Source: Candidatus Cloacimonadota bacterium
GTDB taxonomy: Bacteria > Cloacimonadota > Cloacimonadia > Cloacimonadales > TCS61
Direction: 5' to 3'
Assembly: GCA_030596265.1 (NCBI GenBank)
Contig: JAUVKM010000109.1
Location: forward strand, 1-6,956
DNA length: 6,956 bases
Shown: positions 1 to 6,236 of the stretch, piece after piece
Numbering within the stretch: the first letter of the stretch is position 1
Layout of the letters: every line of letters begins with the position of its first letter
Notes under the pieces: generated by a model
Told to the model about the DNA's origin: nothing
The model's database searches: none
Seen by the model: only the letters and a program-made list of their open reading frames with translations
Program-made: the position numbers and the translations under genes

Positions 1-693
1 TCTCAAGCGTTTTATATCATCTTTTGGTGTATCCGGGTTAGCTACGACCAGTGCATTATCCAAAGAACCACCTTTAATAAGTCCGGCTTCTTTTAGCATA
101 ATAATTTCATGAAGAAAACAAAAAGTTCTGGCAGAGGCAAAATCTTTCTCGAAATCATCAATGGATTGCATTGTAGTATATTGTGTACCCAATGCTTTCT
201 GTTGGTAGTCAACCATAAATGTAACCTTAAGATCCTCAGAAGGCATAATAACAATGTCCACATTATCAGCAGGAGCAGAAAATGAGAGAGGTTTCTCGAT
301 TTCTAAATATTCACGTTCTGCATCTTGCTCTACAATTCCAACCTTTTTCAAGAGTTTCAAATATACAATTGCACTACCATCTGCAACCGGTACTTCTGGT
401 CCGTCTACTTCGATGCGGATATTATCGATATTAAGACCCTTAATGGCGGCAAGAACATGCTCGATGGTTGCAACTGTGGCTTTTCCAACACCAATTGTCG
501 TACCTCTGGAAATATCAACAACATGATCGATATCGGCAGGAATCTCAGGATTACCTTCCATGTCAGTTCGGATAAAAACAATTCCATCATCTTTTTCGGC
601 AGGTTTAAATGTTAAAGTAGATACATGACCGGAGTGAAGTCCGATGCCATTATAACTGATCGTACCTTTTATGGTTTTTTTAAATTCTTTCAT
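1..693 (-). CDS. lpxC: LpxC, UDP-3-O-acyl-N-acetylglucosamine deacetylase, N-terminal part (3' end outside window)
   Basis: This zinc deacetylase catalyses the committed step of lipid A synthesis in the cytoplasm, removing acetate from UDP-3-O-acyl-GlcNAc. The window holds the first 231 codons, in frame to base 1. Visible family marks are [10 protein letters not shown] near residues 13-22, TIEHVLAA at 76-83 (Glu78 and His79 fall at the same numbers as the catalytic Glu and first zinc ligand of the E. coli enzyme), [11 protein letters not shown] at 98-108, ASARTF at 186-191 and [14 protein letters not shown] at about 204-217. The remaining zinc ligands (His238 and Asp242 in E. coli) would lie beyond the edge. 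The ATG shares an ATGA overlap with the lpxD stop. An AAGGA Shine-Dalgarno at 700-704, inside the end of lpxD, sits 6 bases before it, so the genes are probably translationally coupled. In many FCB bacteria LpxC is fused to the dehydratase FabZ; whether that is so here cannot be seen. Confidence 0.95.
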   Translation of the reverse strand, partial: MKEFKKTIKGTISYNGIGLHSGHVSTLTFKPAEKDDGIVFIRTDMEGNPEIPADIDHVVDISRGTTIGVGKATVATIEHVLAAIKGLNIDNIRIEVDGPEVPVADGSAIVYLKLLKKVGIVEQDAEREYLEIEKPLSFSAPADNVDIVIMPSEDLKVTFMVDYQQKALGTQYTTMQSIDDFEKDFASARTFCFLHEIIMLKEAGLIKGGSLDNALVVANPDTPKDDIKRLR

Positions 694-1733
694 TTTTTAT
701 CCTTTGCTTTCTGACGTTTTCTATAATCTTTCACAACTTCAGGTAAATATTTTTCGGAAACCATTATTCTTTTTTGGAGTTTTGCGTCTATAGCTGGTGA
801 ACCAAATAATTTAGCACCCTTTGGAACATTGTTTGTTACTCCAGCCTGTGCTCCGATCATTGCTCCATCATCAATTTTCAGGTGACCTGCTACTCCAACC
901 TGCCCCGCAATATACACAGTTTTACCAATTATTGTACTTCCGGCAAGTCCGGTTTGAGCGCAAAGAACAGAGTTTTCATCGATCTGGCAATTGTGCCCAA
1001 TCTGAACAAGATTATCAATTTTTGTGCCTTTGCCGATTATTGTAGAACCTAAGGTTGCGCGGTCAATAGCAGAATTAGCACCAATCTCAACATCATCTTC
1101 AATGATCACATTCCCAACTTGGGGAACCTTGTTATGAATTCCATTATGGAATATATATCCAAACCCATCTGCCCCAATAACGCAACCTGAGTGAATAATA
1201 ATATTGCTTTTTAAAACGCAATCTTCATAAATAGTTGAATTGGGATGAATATAGCAGTTTTTACCAATTCGTACATTATTTCTAATAACACAGTTACTTC
1301 CGATAACAGTATTATCATCAATATTCACATTTTCACCGATCATGCAGTTACTTCCAATAATGATATTTTTTCCAAAAGAAGCGGAAGAAGCTATCTTGGC
1401 AGAATCATCGATGCTTTTTTTAATTTTAGGAAGATCGAGTTTGAGCCATGTTTGTACCAGCATCATAAAATGGATGTAAGGTTTATCAATAAATAGAAGA
1501 TTTGTATTTGGCTTTAAAGTTTTATCAAAGTTTTTTGGAACAAAGATCAATCCCGCTTTTGTTTTTTTTAGTGCATCCAAGAATTTAGGATTCTCAAAAA
1601 TACAAACAGAACGCTCGTTAGCTTCGTGAAGTTCAGACACATTATCTAACTTAACTTTATTTGAGAAGTCAGTAACACAATCCAGCTTGGAAGCAATCTT
1701 TTTTGGCGTAAGCGGGAGATTGAATTTCTTCAT
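690..1733 (-). CDS. lpxD: LpxD, UDP-3-O-(3-hydroxyacyl)glucosamine N-acyltransferase
   Basis: LpxD adds the second, N-linked 3-hydroxyacyl chain from acyl-ACP to UDP-3-O-acyl-glucosamine, the lipid A step after LpxC. The 347-residue length is normal for the family. Residues 1 to about 100 form the uridine-binding N-terminal domain. Residues about 108-312 are a left-handed beta-helix of hexapeptide repeats. One turn is almost duplicated: IGSNCMI at 126-132 and IGSNCVI at 144-150 lie exactly 18 residues apart, and the DNA at 1291-1305 and 1345-1359 is nearly identical. GADGFGY at 187-193 and the catalytic histidine His247 in VQIGHNC are diagnostic. GSPA at 311-314 closes the helix, and a basic helical tail follows (about 318-347). 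The ATG directly abuts the ompH stop codon with no gap and no clear Shine-Dalgarno, so translation is probably coupled to ompH. The stop overlaps the lpxC start. Confidence 0.97.
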   Translation of the reverse strand: MKKFNLPLTPKKIASKLDCVTDFSNKVKLDNVSELHEANERSVCIFENPKFLDALKKTKAGLIFVPKNFDKTLKPNTNLLFIDKPYIHFMMLVQTWLKLDLPKIKKSIDDSAKIASSASFGKNIIIGSNCMIGENVNIDDNTVIGSNCVIRNNVRIGKNCYIHPNSTIYEDCVLKSNIIIHSGCVIGADGFGYIFHNGIHNKVPQVGNVIIEDDVEIGANSAIDRATLGSTIIGKGTKIDNLVQIGHNCQIDENSVLCAQTGLAGSTIIGKTVYIAGQVGVAGHLKIDDGAMIGAQAGVTNNVPKGAKLFGSPAIDAKLQKRIMVSEKYLPEVVKDYRKRQKAKDKK

Positions 1734-2255
1734 TTATTCTACAGTTTTTTCCATCTCATCTAAGATAGTATCTGTGATATCAAGATTAGGTTTTGCATAA
1801 AGTACACTACCTGCAGAAGCATCAAGAACGATAGAATAATTGTTCTCTATAGATACTTTTTCGATGATTGTTTTTAGTTTATTCAGGATCGGTGCTAAAA
1901 GTTCATTCTGTCTTTGTACGAATGTCCCATTCTCACCAAATATCTCTTGAACTTTAGCCTGACGTGCTTCAGACATTGCCATGATCTTGGTTTCCGCTTC
2001 TTGCTTCCCAGACTCGGTTAAAATCATTTTCTTGCTTTCATAGTCAGCATAAAGTTGCTCGATCTCGGCATCCATGTCTGTAATTTCCTGTTCCCATTTC
2101 TGACGTTCACCCATCAAAATTGTTTGTGCTTCTTGAGTTTCAGGGCTTGTCATCATGATCCTGTCAGTATCAATATAAGCGATCTTCTCCGCTTCTGCAA
2201 AGACCAGAGTTGTAAGAACCATTGCTAAAACCATTGTTAATACTATTTTTTTCAT
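1734..2255 (-). CDS. ompH: OmpH/Skp-family periplasmic chaperone
   Basis: Skp/OmpH proteins are trimeric periplasmic chaperones that hold unfolded outer-membrane proteins on the way to the BAM machinery. The 173-residue product starts with a signal peptide (MKK, hydrophobic core 4-19, VFA cleavage site after Ala20), leaving a mature chain of about 153 residues. IAYIDTDRIM at 25-34 is the first strand typical of the family. Residues about 40-125 are rich in Glu, Gln, Lys and Ala and look like the long coiled-coil tentacle. YSIVLDASAGSVLYA at 140-154 and DITDTIL at 159-165 match the usual C-terminal beta strand and helix. A strong AGGAGA Shine-Dalgarno (2261-2266) lies 5 bases before the ATG. 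The ompH-lpxD order is widely conserved; the bamA gene that often precedes it is not present here. Confidence 0.92.
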   Translation of the reverse strand: MKKIVLTMVLAMVLTTLVFAEAEKIAYIDTDRIMMTSPETQEAQTILMGERQKWEQEITDMDAEIEQLYADYESKKMILTESGKQEAETKIMAMSEARQAKVQEIFGENGTFVQRQNELLAPILNKLKTIIEKVSIENNYSIVLDASAGSVLYAKPNLDITDTILDEMEKTVE

Positions 2256-2273
2256 TTTCTTCTCCTTTTTTTT

Positions 2274-2301
2274 ATTATAAGATTATTGCCTTTTCTATGA
2301 A
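2274..2301 (-). promoter_or_regulatory. candidate promoter for ompH-lpxD-lpxC
   Basis: On the minus strand a perfect TATAAT (2274-2279) lies just upstream of the ompH Shine-Dalgarno, with a weak -35-like TTCATA (2296-2301, 4 of 6 matches to TTGACA) 16 bases further upstream. Transcription would start within the A-run next to the Shine-Dalgarno, giving a very short leader. In DNA this AT-rich a TATAAT can occur by chance, and the -35 box overlaps a hairpin arm. The call rests mainly on position and on the change of gene function across the gap. Confidence 0.25.
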
Positions 2302-2332
2302 TTATTATTTAAAGTCAAATAAAAAGTTCATA
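2296..2332. other. AU-rich imperfect inverted repeat after the molybdenum hydroxylase operon
   Basis: A 37-base imperfect palindrome lies 27 bases past the Fe-S subunit stop. Its outer arms are TATGAA and TTCATA. Inside them, nine further positions (TTTTTATTT against AAATAATAA, with one bulged C and one mismatch) can pair around a six-base loop (GACTTT read on the minus strand). It could act as a weak transcript end or mRNA-stabilising hairpin between the two minus-strand operons. There is no U-tract after it in either direction, so it is not a standard rho-independent terminator. Confidence 0.3.
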
Positions 2333-2358
2333 ATCAAAACTGAATAAGAAATTTAATT

Positions 2359-2817
2359 CTATTCTGCAGCTTTCATTACAGCATTTAAAATTGGAACATA
2401 ACCAGTGCATCTGCAAAGGTTGCCTTCCAGAGCTTCTTTTATTTGTTCTTTAGTTGGATGCGGAGTTTTATCAAGCAGAGCTTTTGCGCTCATCAGCATA
2501 CCAGGTGTACAAAATCCGCATTGTATTGCACCTTCTTCAACAAAAGCATTTTGCAGTTTAGATAAAACATCATCTTTCTCCAGATTTTCCACAGTTTCAA
2601 TAGTTGAATTATTTGCCTGGGTTGCCAATATCAAACAAGAATTTACAGCATCACCATTCATGATAACAGTACAAGCACCACATTCTCCAACAGCACATCC
2701 TTCTTTGGTTCCGGTAAGCCTAAGTTCATCACGTAAGATATCCAATAGGCGCATTGAATCTTCAACTTCCAATTTATGATCTTTTCCGTTAACGTTAATT
2801 TTCAAATTTATCATCAT
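2359..2817 (-). CDS. [2Fe-2S] subunit of a xanthine dehydrogenase-family molybdenum hydroxylase
   Basis: This is the small electron-transfer subunit (XdhC/CoxS/CutS type), which carries two [2Fe-2S] clusters and passes electrons from the Mo centre to FAD. Its 152 residues are the normal length. The N-terminal plant-ferredoxin-like domain has Cys41, Cys46 and Cys49 in GCAVGECGACTV, plus Cys61. The C-terminal four-helix domain has Cys100 and Cys103 in QCGFCTPGM, and Cys135 and Cys137 in NLCRCTGY. All eight cluster ligands are present. There is no signal peptide, so a cytoplasmic enzyme is expected. The gene overlaps the stop of the large subunit by one base (TAATG), which points to one operon and coupled translation. 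The reading frame opens with two ATGs in a row; the Shine-Dalgarno spacing favours the second (2814). E. coli calls the equivalent subunit XdhC, but that symbol is also used for an unrelated maturation factor, so none is given. Confidence 0.95.
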   Translation of the reverse strand: MMINLKINVNGKDHKLEVEDSMRLLDILRDELRLTGTKEGCAVGECGACTVIMNGDAVNSCLILATQANNSTIETVENLEKDDVLSKLQNAFVEEGAIQCGFCTPGMLMSAKALLDKTPHPTKEQIKEALEGNLCRCTGYVPILNAVMKAAE

Positions 2818-5800
2818 TACCCTCTTTGCTCAAATATTTCAGTTAATGCATCTTTTGCCATATTAATGAAAACCGGTAATTTATATGCAGATGACCAGCG
2901 TTTACCAATTGCATCATCAATTATCTTTTTCAATGGCTCTTTAATAGAATTGATAGATTTATTTGTTAGTTCTCTACCAATTAGTATCTGTTCAATCTTT
3001 TCAATACGCATGGGTTTATGGAATAACGAACCGGTAACTATTTTGCACTCTTCTACTTTATTATTTTTAAAAGAAATTAGAATTCCAATGCTGATCCTGG
3101 TTATATTCACAGCATTCCTTCTACCAAGTTGGAAGTAGCTGTATTCATAATTTCTCTTTGGAATTGGAATGATAATTTCTGTTAGTATCTCGTCAGAATT
3201 AAGTTGTGTTTGATAGTTTTTTAATATGAATTCATCAGCGGGAATTCTACGAGTTCCATTATTTGAAGTGAGAATAAATTCTGCATTATAAGCTATGAGG
3301 GGTGGGTATGAATCTGCACAGGGAGCAGCGTTTACAATATTTCCACCTATAGTTCCTTTATTCCTTATCTGTAAAGATCCAATTGTTGAACACGCTTGTG
3401 TAAGCATTGGATAATGTTTTTGGATAACATTCTTAGAAATGATCTGTGTAAATGTGCAACTTCCGCCAATTTTTATTTCATTTTCTGTAACCTTAATATT
3501 CTTCAGTTCATCAAGATGTGAAATATCCAGAAGTGACTGTTTACCTGTTTTCATTCTTAATTCAATTATCATATCAGTTCCACCGGATAGAATCTTCAAC
3601 TGCTGTTTAGATAGTTTCTCCAATGCATCTTTTAGATTTTGCGGAGTTATCGTTTTAACATCAGTTATGCGCAAAGTTTGCTTATCAATAACTCTGACAT
3701 GAGTTTTGCAGGAATCATGAGCAGCGATCTGACTTTGTCTGGATGGTTTTTTTAGATTCATTCCAAGGAATACCTTCTCCAGAGTTAATGGTAGTTCATA
3801 AGATTGTTTACCGGTTGCAAATTTTAGTGCATTATTTATAGCAGCAGAGGTGAGTTCCAAAGTAGGTTCACCTAAACTTTTCGCTCCAAAGGGTCCGTCT
3901 ACATCTTCATTTTCAATTAAGATCGGATCAATATTTCCAATATCTTTAATTGTAGGGATAAGATAATTATCGAGATTATCAGATTTCACAACTCCATCCT
4001 GAATGTTATAATCTTCAATCACTGCATATCCAAATCCTTGAGTTACACCGCCATAAACCTGACCCTCAGCACCAAGTTTATTCAATACCTTACCAACATC
4101 ATGAGCAGCTGTAATATTTTTTACCTCTATCTTTCCGGTGGAAGTATCAACTTTGATATCTGCAACATGAGAGCCATAAACATAAGTAAAATAAGCATTG
4201 CCTTGTCCGGTCTCTTCATCCCAGCTAACATCGGGAGCATTGTACCAACCATAAGCTGAAAGATTTTCCCCAGCCCAGTATGCTTTCTCTGCTGCATCTT
4301 CAAATTTTATTGGATTGATATTTAAAATATGTTCTTTTCTGGAAATTGTTCCAGCTTTCCAAATGGTCTCTTCAATATCATTTACTTGCAGATCTTTCTT
4401 TATTATGTTAAATATTCTCATCTTAACTTTTTTTGCAGCAATAATCACAGCATTACCGCCCATTATTGTTCCGCGAGATGCAACGGTAGGACCACCATCG
4501 GTAATTGTAGCAGTTTGCGGTTCTAAGAAAACTATTTTCTCAAGATCAGTTCCAAGTACTTCCGCTGTAACTTGAGAGAATGTGGTTCGCATTCCCTGCC
4601 CGTTCTCATTCAAACCGGCGAGTACATAAATACTTCCATCTGCTTGAACTGAGACGATTGCAGAAGTTGCATCTGTTCCCTCTGCACCAAGAGCACATCC
4701 ACGATAACTACATGAGAATCCGATTCCATATTTATAACGTCCATTCTGCTCATTCAGTTTTTTATATTCTTCAAGTTTTTTATTATAATCAGCTTTTAAT
4801 AGTGCTTTATCAATTACTTCATCCAGAGAAACTGTATGCTTGCTTAATATTTGACCACTTGCAGTTGTGCTCCCCTGCTTAAAGCCGTTTAATTTTCTAA
4901 TTTCACGGGCAGAAATTCCACAAATTTCAGCAATCTCATCCATTAATGATTCTTGTGCAAAAATAACTTGTGGAGAGCCAAAACCACGAAAGGCAGCAGT
5001 ATAAGTATTATTTGTGTAAATTCCTTTAATATCTGTTTCAACATTTTCAATTTCATAAGGTCCGGTTGCCTGAACAACTGAACGCCACGTGACAAAAAAA
5101 GTTTGGGATGAATATGCTCCGCTATCGGCAATTATATTTATTTTCATTGCTTTAAGTTTTCCATCATTACTAAAACCAACTTTATACTTCATATAATAAG
5201 GGTGTCTTTTATAACTTTCTTTTAATGAATTCTCTCTGGTATAGGTTAATTTTACAGGTTTTCCGGTGAGTTTGGAAAGTAAGGCACATCGACAAGCCAT
5301 GTAGTTAATAATATCATCTTTTCCGCCAAATGAACCACCTAAAGTAGAACCGAAAATATTTATTTGATTCATGTTCAAACCCATGAAAAGTGCAACTACT
5401 TTGCGAGTAGTAAATGGATTCTGGATTGAACCATATATTTTATAGCCTTTAGAAGTGTGATCCGGAATTGCAGTTACAGTTTCAGGCTCAATATAGGCAT
5501 GTTCATGGAATCCAGTGCTGTAATCTCGTTCGATAACATGATCAGATTCATTAAATCCTTTTTCAATATTTCCCTTCCGTAATGGATAATGGAGAACAAC
5601 ATTGCTTTTGTATTCGGGATGGATAAGTCTGGCTTCCGGTTTAATTGCTTCCCGTGGGTCAAAGATACCTTTGATAGACTCATATTCCACATGGATCAGA
5701 TCTGCGGCTTTAAGTGCACTTTCTTTTGTCTCAGCAGCAACCACAGCAAGCACATCACCGGAAAAGAAAACTTCATCATCTACAATTGCATATTGATCTG

Positions 5801-6044
5801 AACGGATAGGACCAAGTCTTGTCTGACCAGGAATATCTTTGAATAAAGCAATTTTTACAACTCCTGGGATTTTTTCTGCTTCACTGCAATCGATTTTAGT
5901 AATCTTTCCAACAGGGATATCAGTATATCGAACCGCTGCATGAAGCATGTCAACCAGTTTTATATCATCACCATAAATTGCTTTTCCGGTAACCTTTTCA
6001 TATGCATCGACTCGCTTTACTTTTTTACCAATGATGTTATTCAT
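2817..6044 (-). CDS. Fused molybdopterin-binding and FAD-binding subunits of a xanthine dehydrogenase-family hydroxylase
   Basis: This 1075-residue protein combines two subunits that are usually separate. Residues 1 to about 760 match the Moco subunit (E. coli XdhA type, about 750 residues). GKKVKRVDAYEKVTGKA at 6-22 opens the Ald_Xan_dh hammerhead domain. Later marks are Gln208 in SIQNPF, GGSFGGKDD at 236-244, AFRGFGSPQ at 351-359, NGQGMRTTFSQ at 481-491, AHDVGK at 647-652, GQVYGGVTQGFG at 661-672 and SLGEPT at 723-728. By alignment from memory, Glu726 is the catalytic base (bovine XDH Glu1261), Arg353 matches Arg880, and Asp243 stands at Glu802. Residues about 762-790 are a linker. Residues about 790-1075 are the FAD subunit (XdhB/CoxM type): SGGTD at 820-824, QIRNKGTIGGNI at 892-903 and a CO_deh_flav_C domain from about 980. 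No extra 4Fe-4S cysteine cluster of the 4-hydroxybenzoyl-CoA reductase type is seen. A GGAGGA Shine-Dalgarno (6051-6056) lies 6 bases before the ATG. The substrate is uncertain: purine, aldehyde or N-heterocycle. Confidence 0.95.
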   Translation of the reverse strand: MNNIIGKKVKRVDAYEKVTGKAIYGDDIKLVDMLHAAVRYTDIPVGKITKIDCSEAEKIPGVVKIALFKDIPGQTRLGPIRSDQYAIVDDEVFFSGDVLAVVAAETKESALKAADLIHVEYESIKGIFDPREAIKPEARLIHPEYKSNVVLHYPLRKGNIEKGFNESDHVIERDYSTGFHEHAYIEPETVTAIPDHTSKGYKIYGSIQNPFTTRKVVALFMGLNMNQINIFGSTLGGSFGGKDDIINYMACRCALLSKLTGKPVKLTYTRENSLKESYKRHPYYMKYKVGFSNDGKLKAMKINIIADSGAYSSQTFFVTWRSVVQATGPYEIENVETDIKGIYTNNTYTAAFRGFGSPQVIFAQESLMDEIAEICGISAREIRKLNGFKQGSTTASGQILSKHTVSLDEVIDKALLKADYNKKLEEYKKLNEQNGRYKYGIGFSCSYRGCALGAEGTDATSAIVSVQADGSIYVLAGLNENGQGMRTTFSQVTAEVLGTDLEKIVFLEPQTATITDGGPTVASRGTIMGGNAVIIAAKKVKMRIFNIIKKDLQVNDIEETIWKAGTISRKEHILNINPIKFEDAAEKAYWAGENLSAYGWYNAPDVSWDEETGQGNAYFTYVYGSHVADIKVDTSTGKIEVKNITAAHDVGKVLNKLGAEGQVYGGVTQGFGYAVIEDYNIQDGVVKSDNLDNYLIPTIKDIGNIDPILIENEDVDGPFGAKSLGEPTLELTSAAINNALKFATGKQSYELPLTLEKVFLGMNLKKPSRQSQIAAHDSCKTHVRVIDKQTLRITDVKTITPQNLKDALEKLSKQQLKILSGGTDMIIELRMKTGKQSLLDISHLDELKNIKVTENEIKIGGSCTFTQIISKNVIQKHYPMLTQACSTIGSLQIRNKGTIGGNIVNAAPCADSYPPLIAYNAEFILTSNNGTRRIPADEFILKNYQTQLNSDEILTEIIIPIPKRNYEYSYFQLGRRNAVNITRISIGILISFKNNKVEECKIVTGSLFHKPMRIEKIEQILIGRELTNKSINSIKEPLKKIIDDAIGKRWSSAYKLPVFINMAKDALTEIFEQRG
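2820..2825 (-). promoter_or_regulatory. ribosome binding site bearing on the Fe-S subunit start
   Basis: AGAGGG on the minus strand lies inside the last codons of the large subunit. It is only 2 bases from the first ATG (2817) but 5 bases from the second (2814). The second methionine is therefore the better start by spacing, which would shorten the protein to 151 residues. Confidence 0.5.
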
Positions 6045-6080
6045 ATCCTATCCTCCGAAATAAATTTTATACATTGAGCA

Positions 6081-6109
6081 ATTTTTTATTTCTTTGTATT
6101 TGCGGTCAA
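6081..6109 (-). promoter_or_regulatory. candidate promoter for the molybdenum hydroxylase operon
   Basis: On the minus strand TTGACC (6104-6109, 5 of 6 matches to the -35 consensus) is followed after 17 bases by AAAAAT (6081-6086, 4 of 6). TAAAAA with a 15-base spacer (6083-6088) is an equally weak alternative -10. A further TATAAA (6066-6071) lies nearer the gene but has no partnered -35. The region must hold a promoter, because the upstream gene is divergent, but the exact boxes are uncertain. Confidence 0.3.
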
Positions 6110-6157
6110 ATAATTAATTAAGAGTAGTTTTAATTTTAGAGGAGTAAATTCATTTTA

Positions 6158-6184
6158 TTGACAAACAAGATTGAAAAATAAAAT
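6158..6184 (+). promoter_or_regulatory. candidate promoter for the secreted C25-like gene
   Basis: A perfect TTGACA (6158-6163) is followed after a short 15-base spacer by TAAAAT (6179-6184, 5 of 6 matches). This would start transcription near 6190 and give a leader of about 45 bases. Just downstream is TTTG (6184-6187). The Bacteroidota -7 element TAnnTTTG is nearly present, but with one base too many between TA and TTTG. Either sigma type could therefore be argued. Confidence 0.4.
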
Positions 6185-6236
6185 TTGTATATACATTTTT
6201 TATATTTATTTCAATAATACTCATAATGGAGGAAAA

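Noticed and set aside
254..615. Two overlapping plus-strand open frames of 90-96 codons opposite lpxC
   Set aside because: They lie entirely opposite a strongly conserved LpxC coding sequence, show no recognisable domain and have no convincing ribosome binding site.
1291..1359. Near-identical 15-base DNA repeats 54 bases apart
   Set aside because: They encode equivalent positions in successive turns of the LpxD hexapeptide beta-helix, so they are protein-level periodicity and not a mobile or regulatory repeat.
2313..2318. TTGACT on the minus strand as a -35 box for ompH
   Set aside because: The only good -10 (TATAAT at 2274-2279) is 33 bases away, and no acceptable -10 lies 16-18 bases downstream; the hexamer is also in the hairpin loop region.
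2405..3138. Plus-strand open frames of 120-124 codons opposite the Fe-S subunit and the end of the large subunit
   Set aside because: They are antisense to frames with intact cofactor motifs, and their residue composition looks like a reverse-strand shadow.
3510..3780. Possible frameshift or lost stop at the Mo-FAD junction
   Set aside because: The frame is continuous, both flanking domains are complete at their ends, and the linker has normal coding character, so a genuine fusion is the simpler reading.
4038..4882. Several plus-strand open frames of 65-100 codons opposite the Mo subunit
   Set aside because: They sit opposite conserved Moco-binding motifs and overlap one another in different frames, as expected for shadows.
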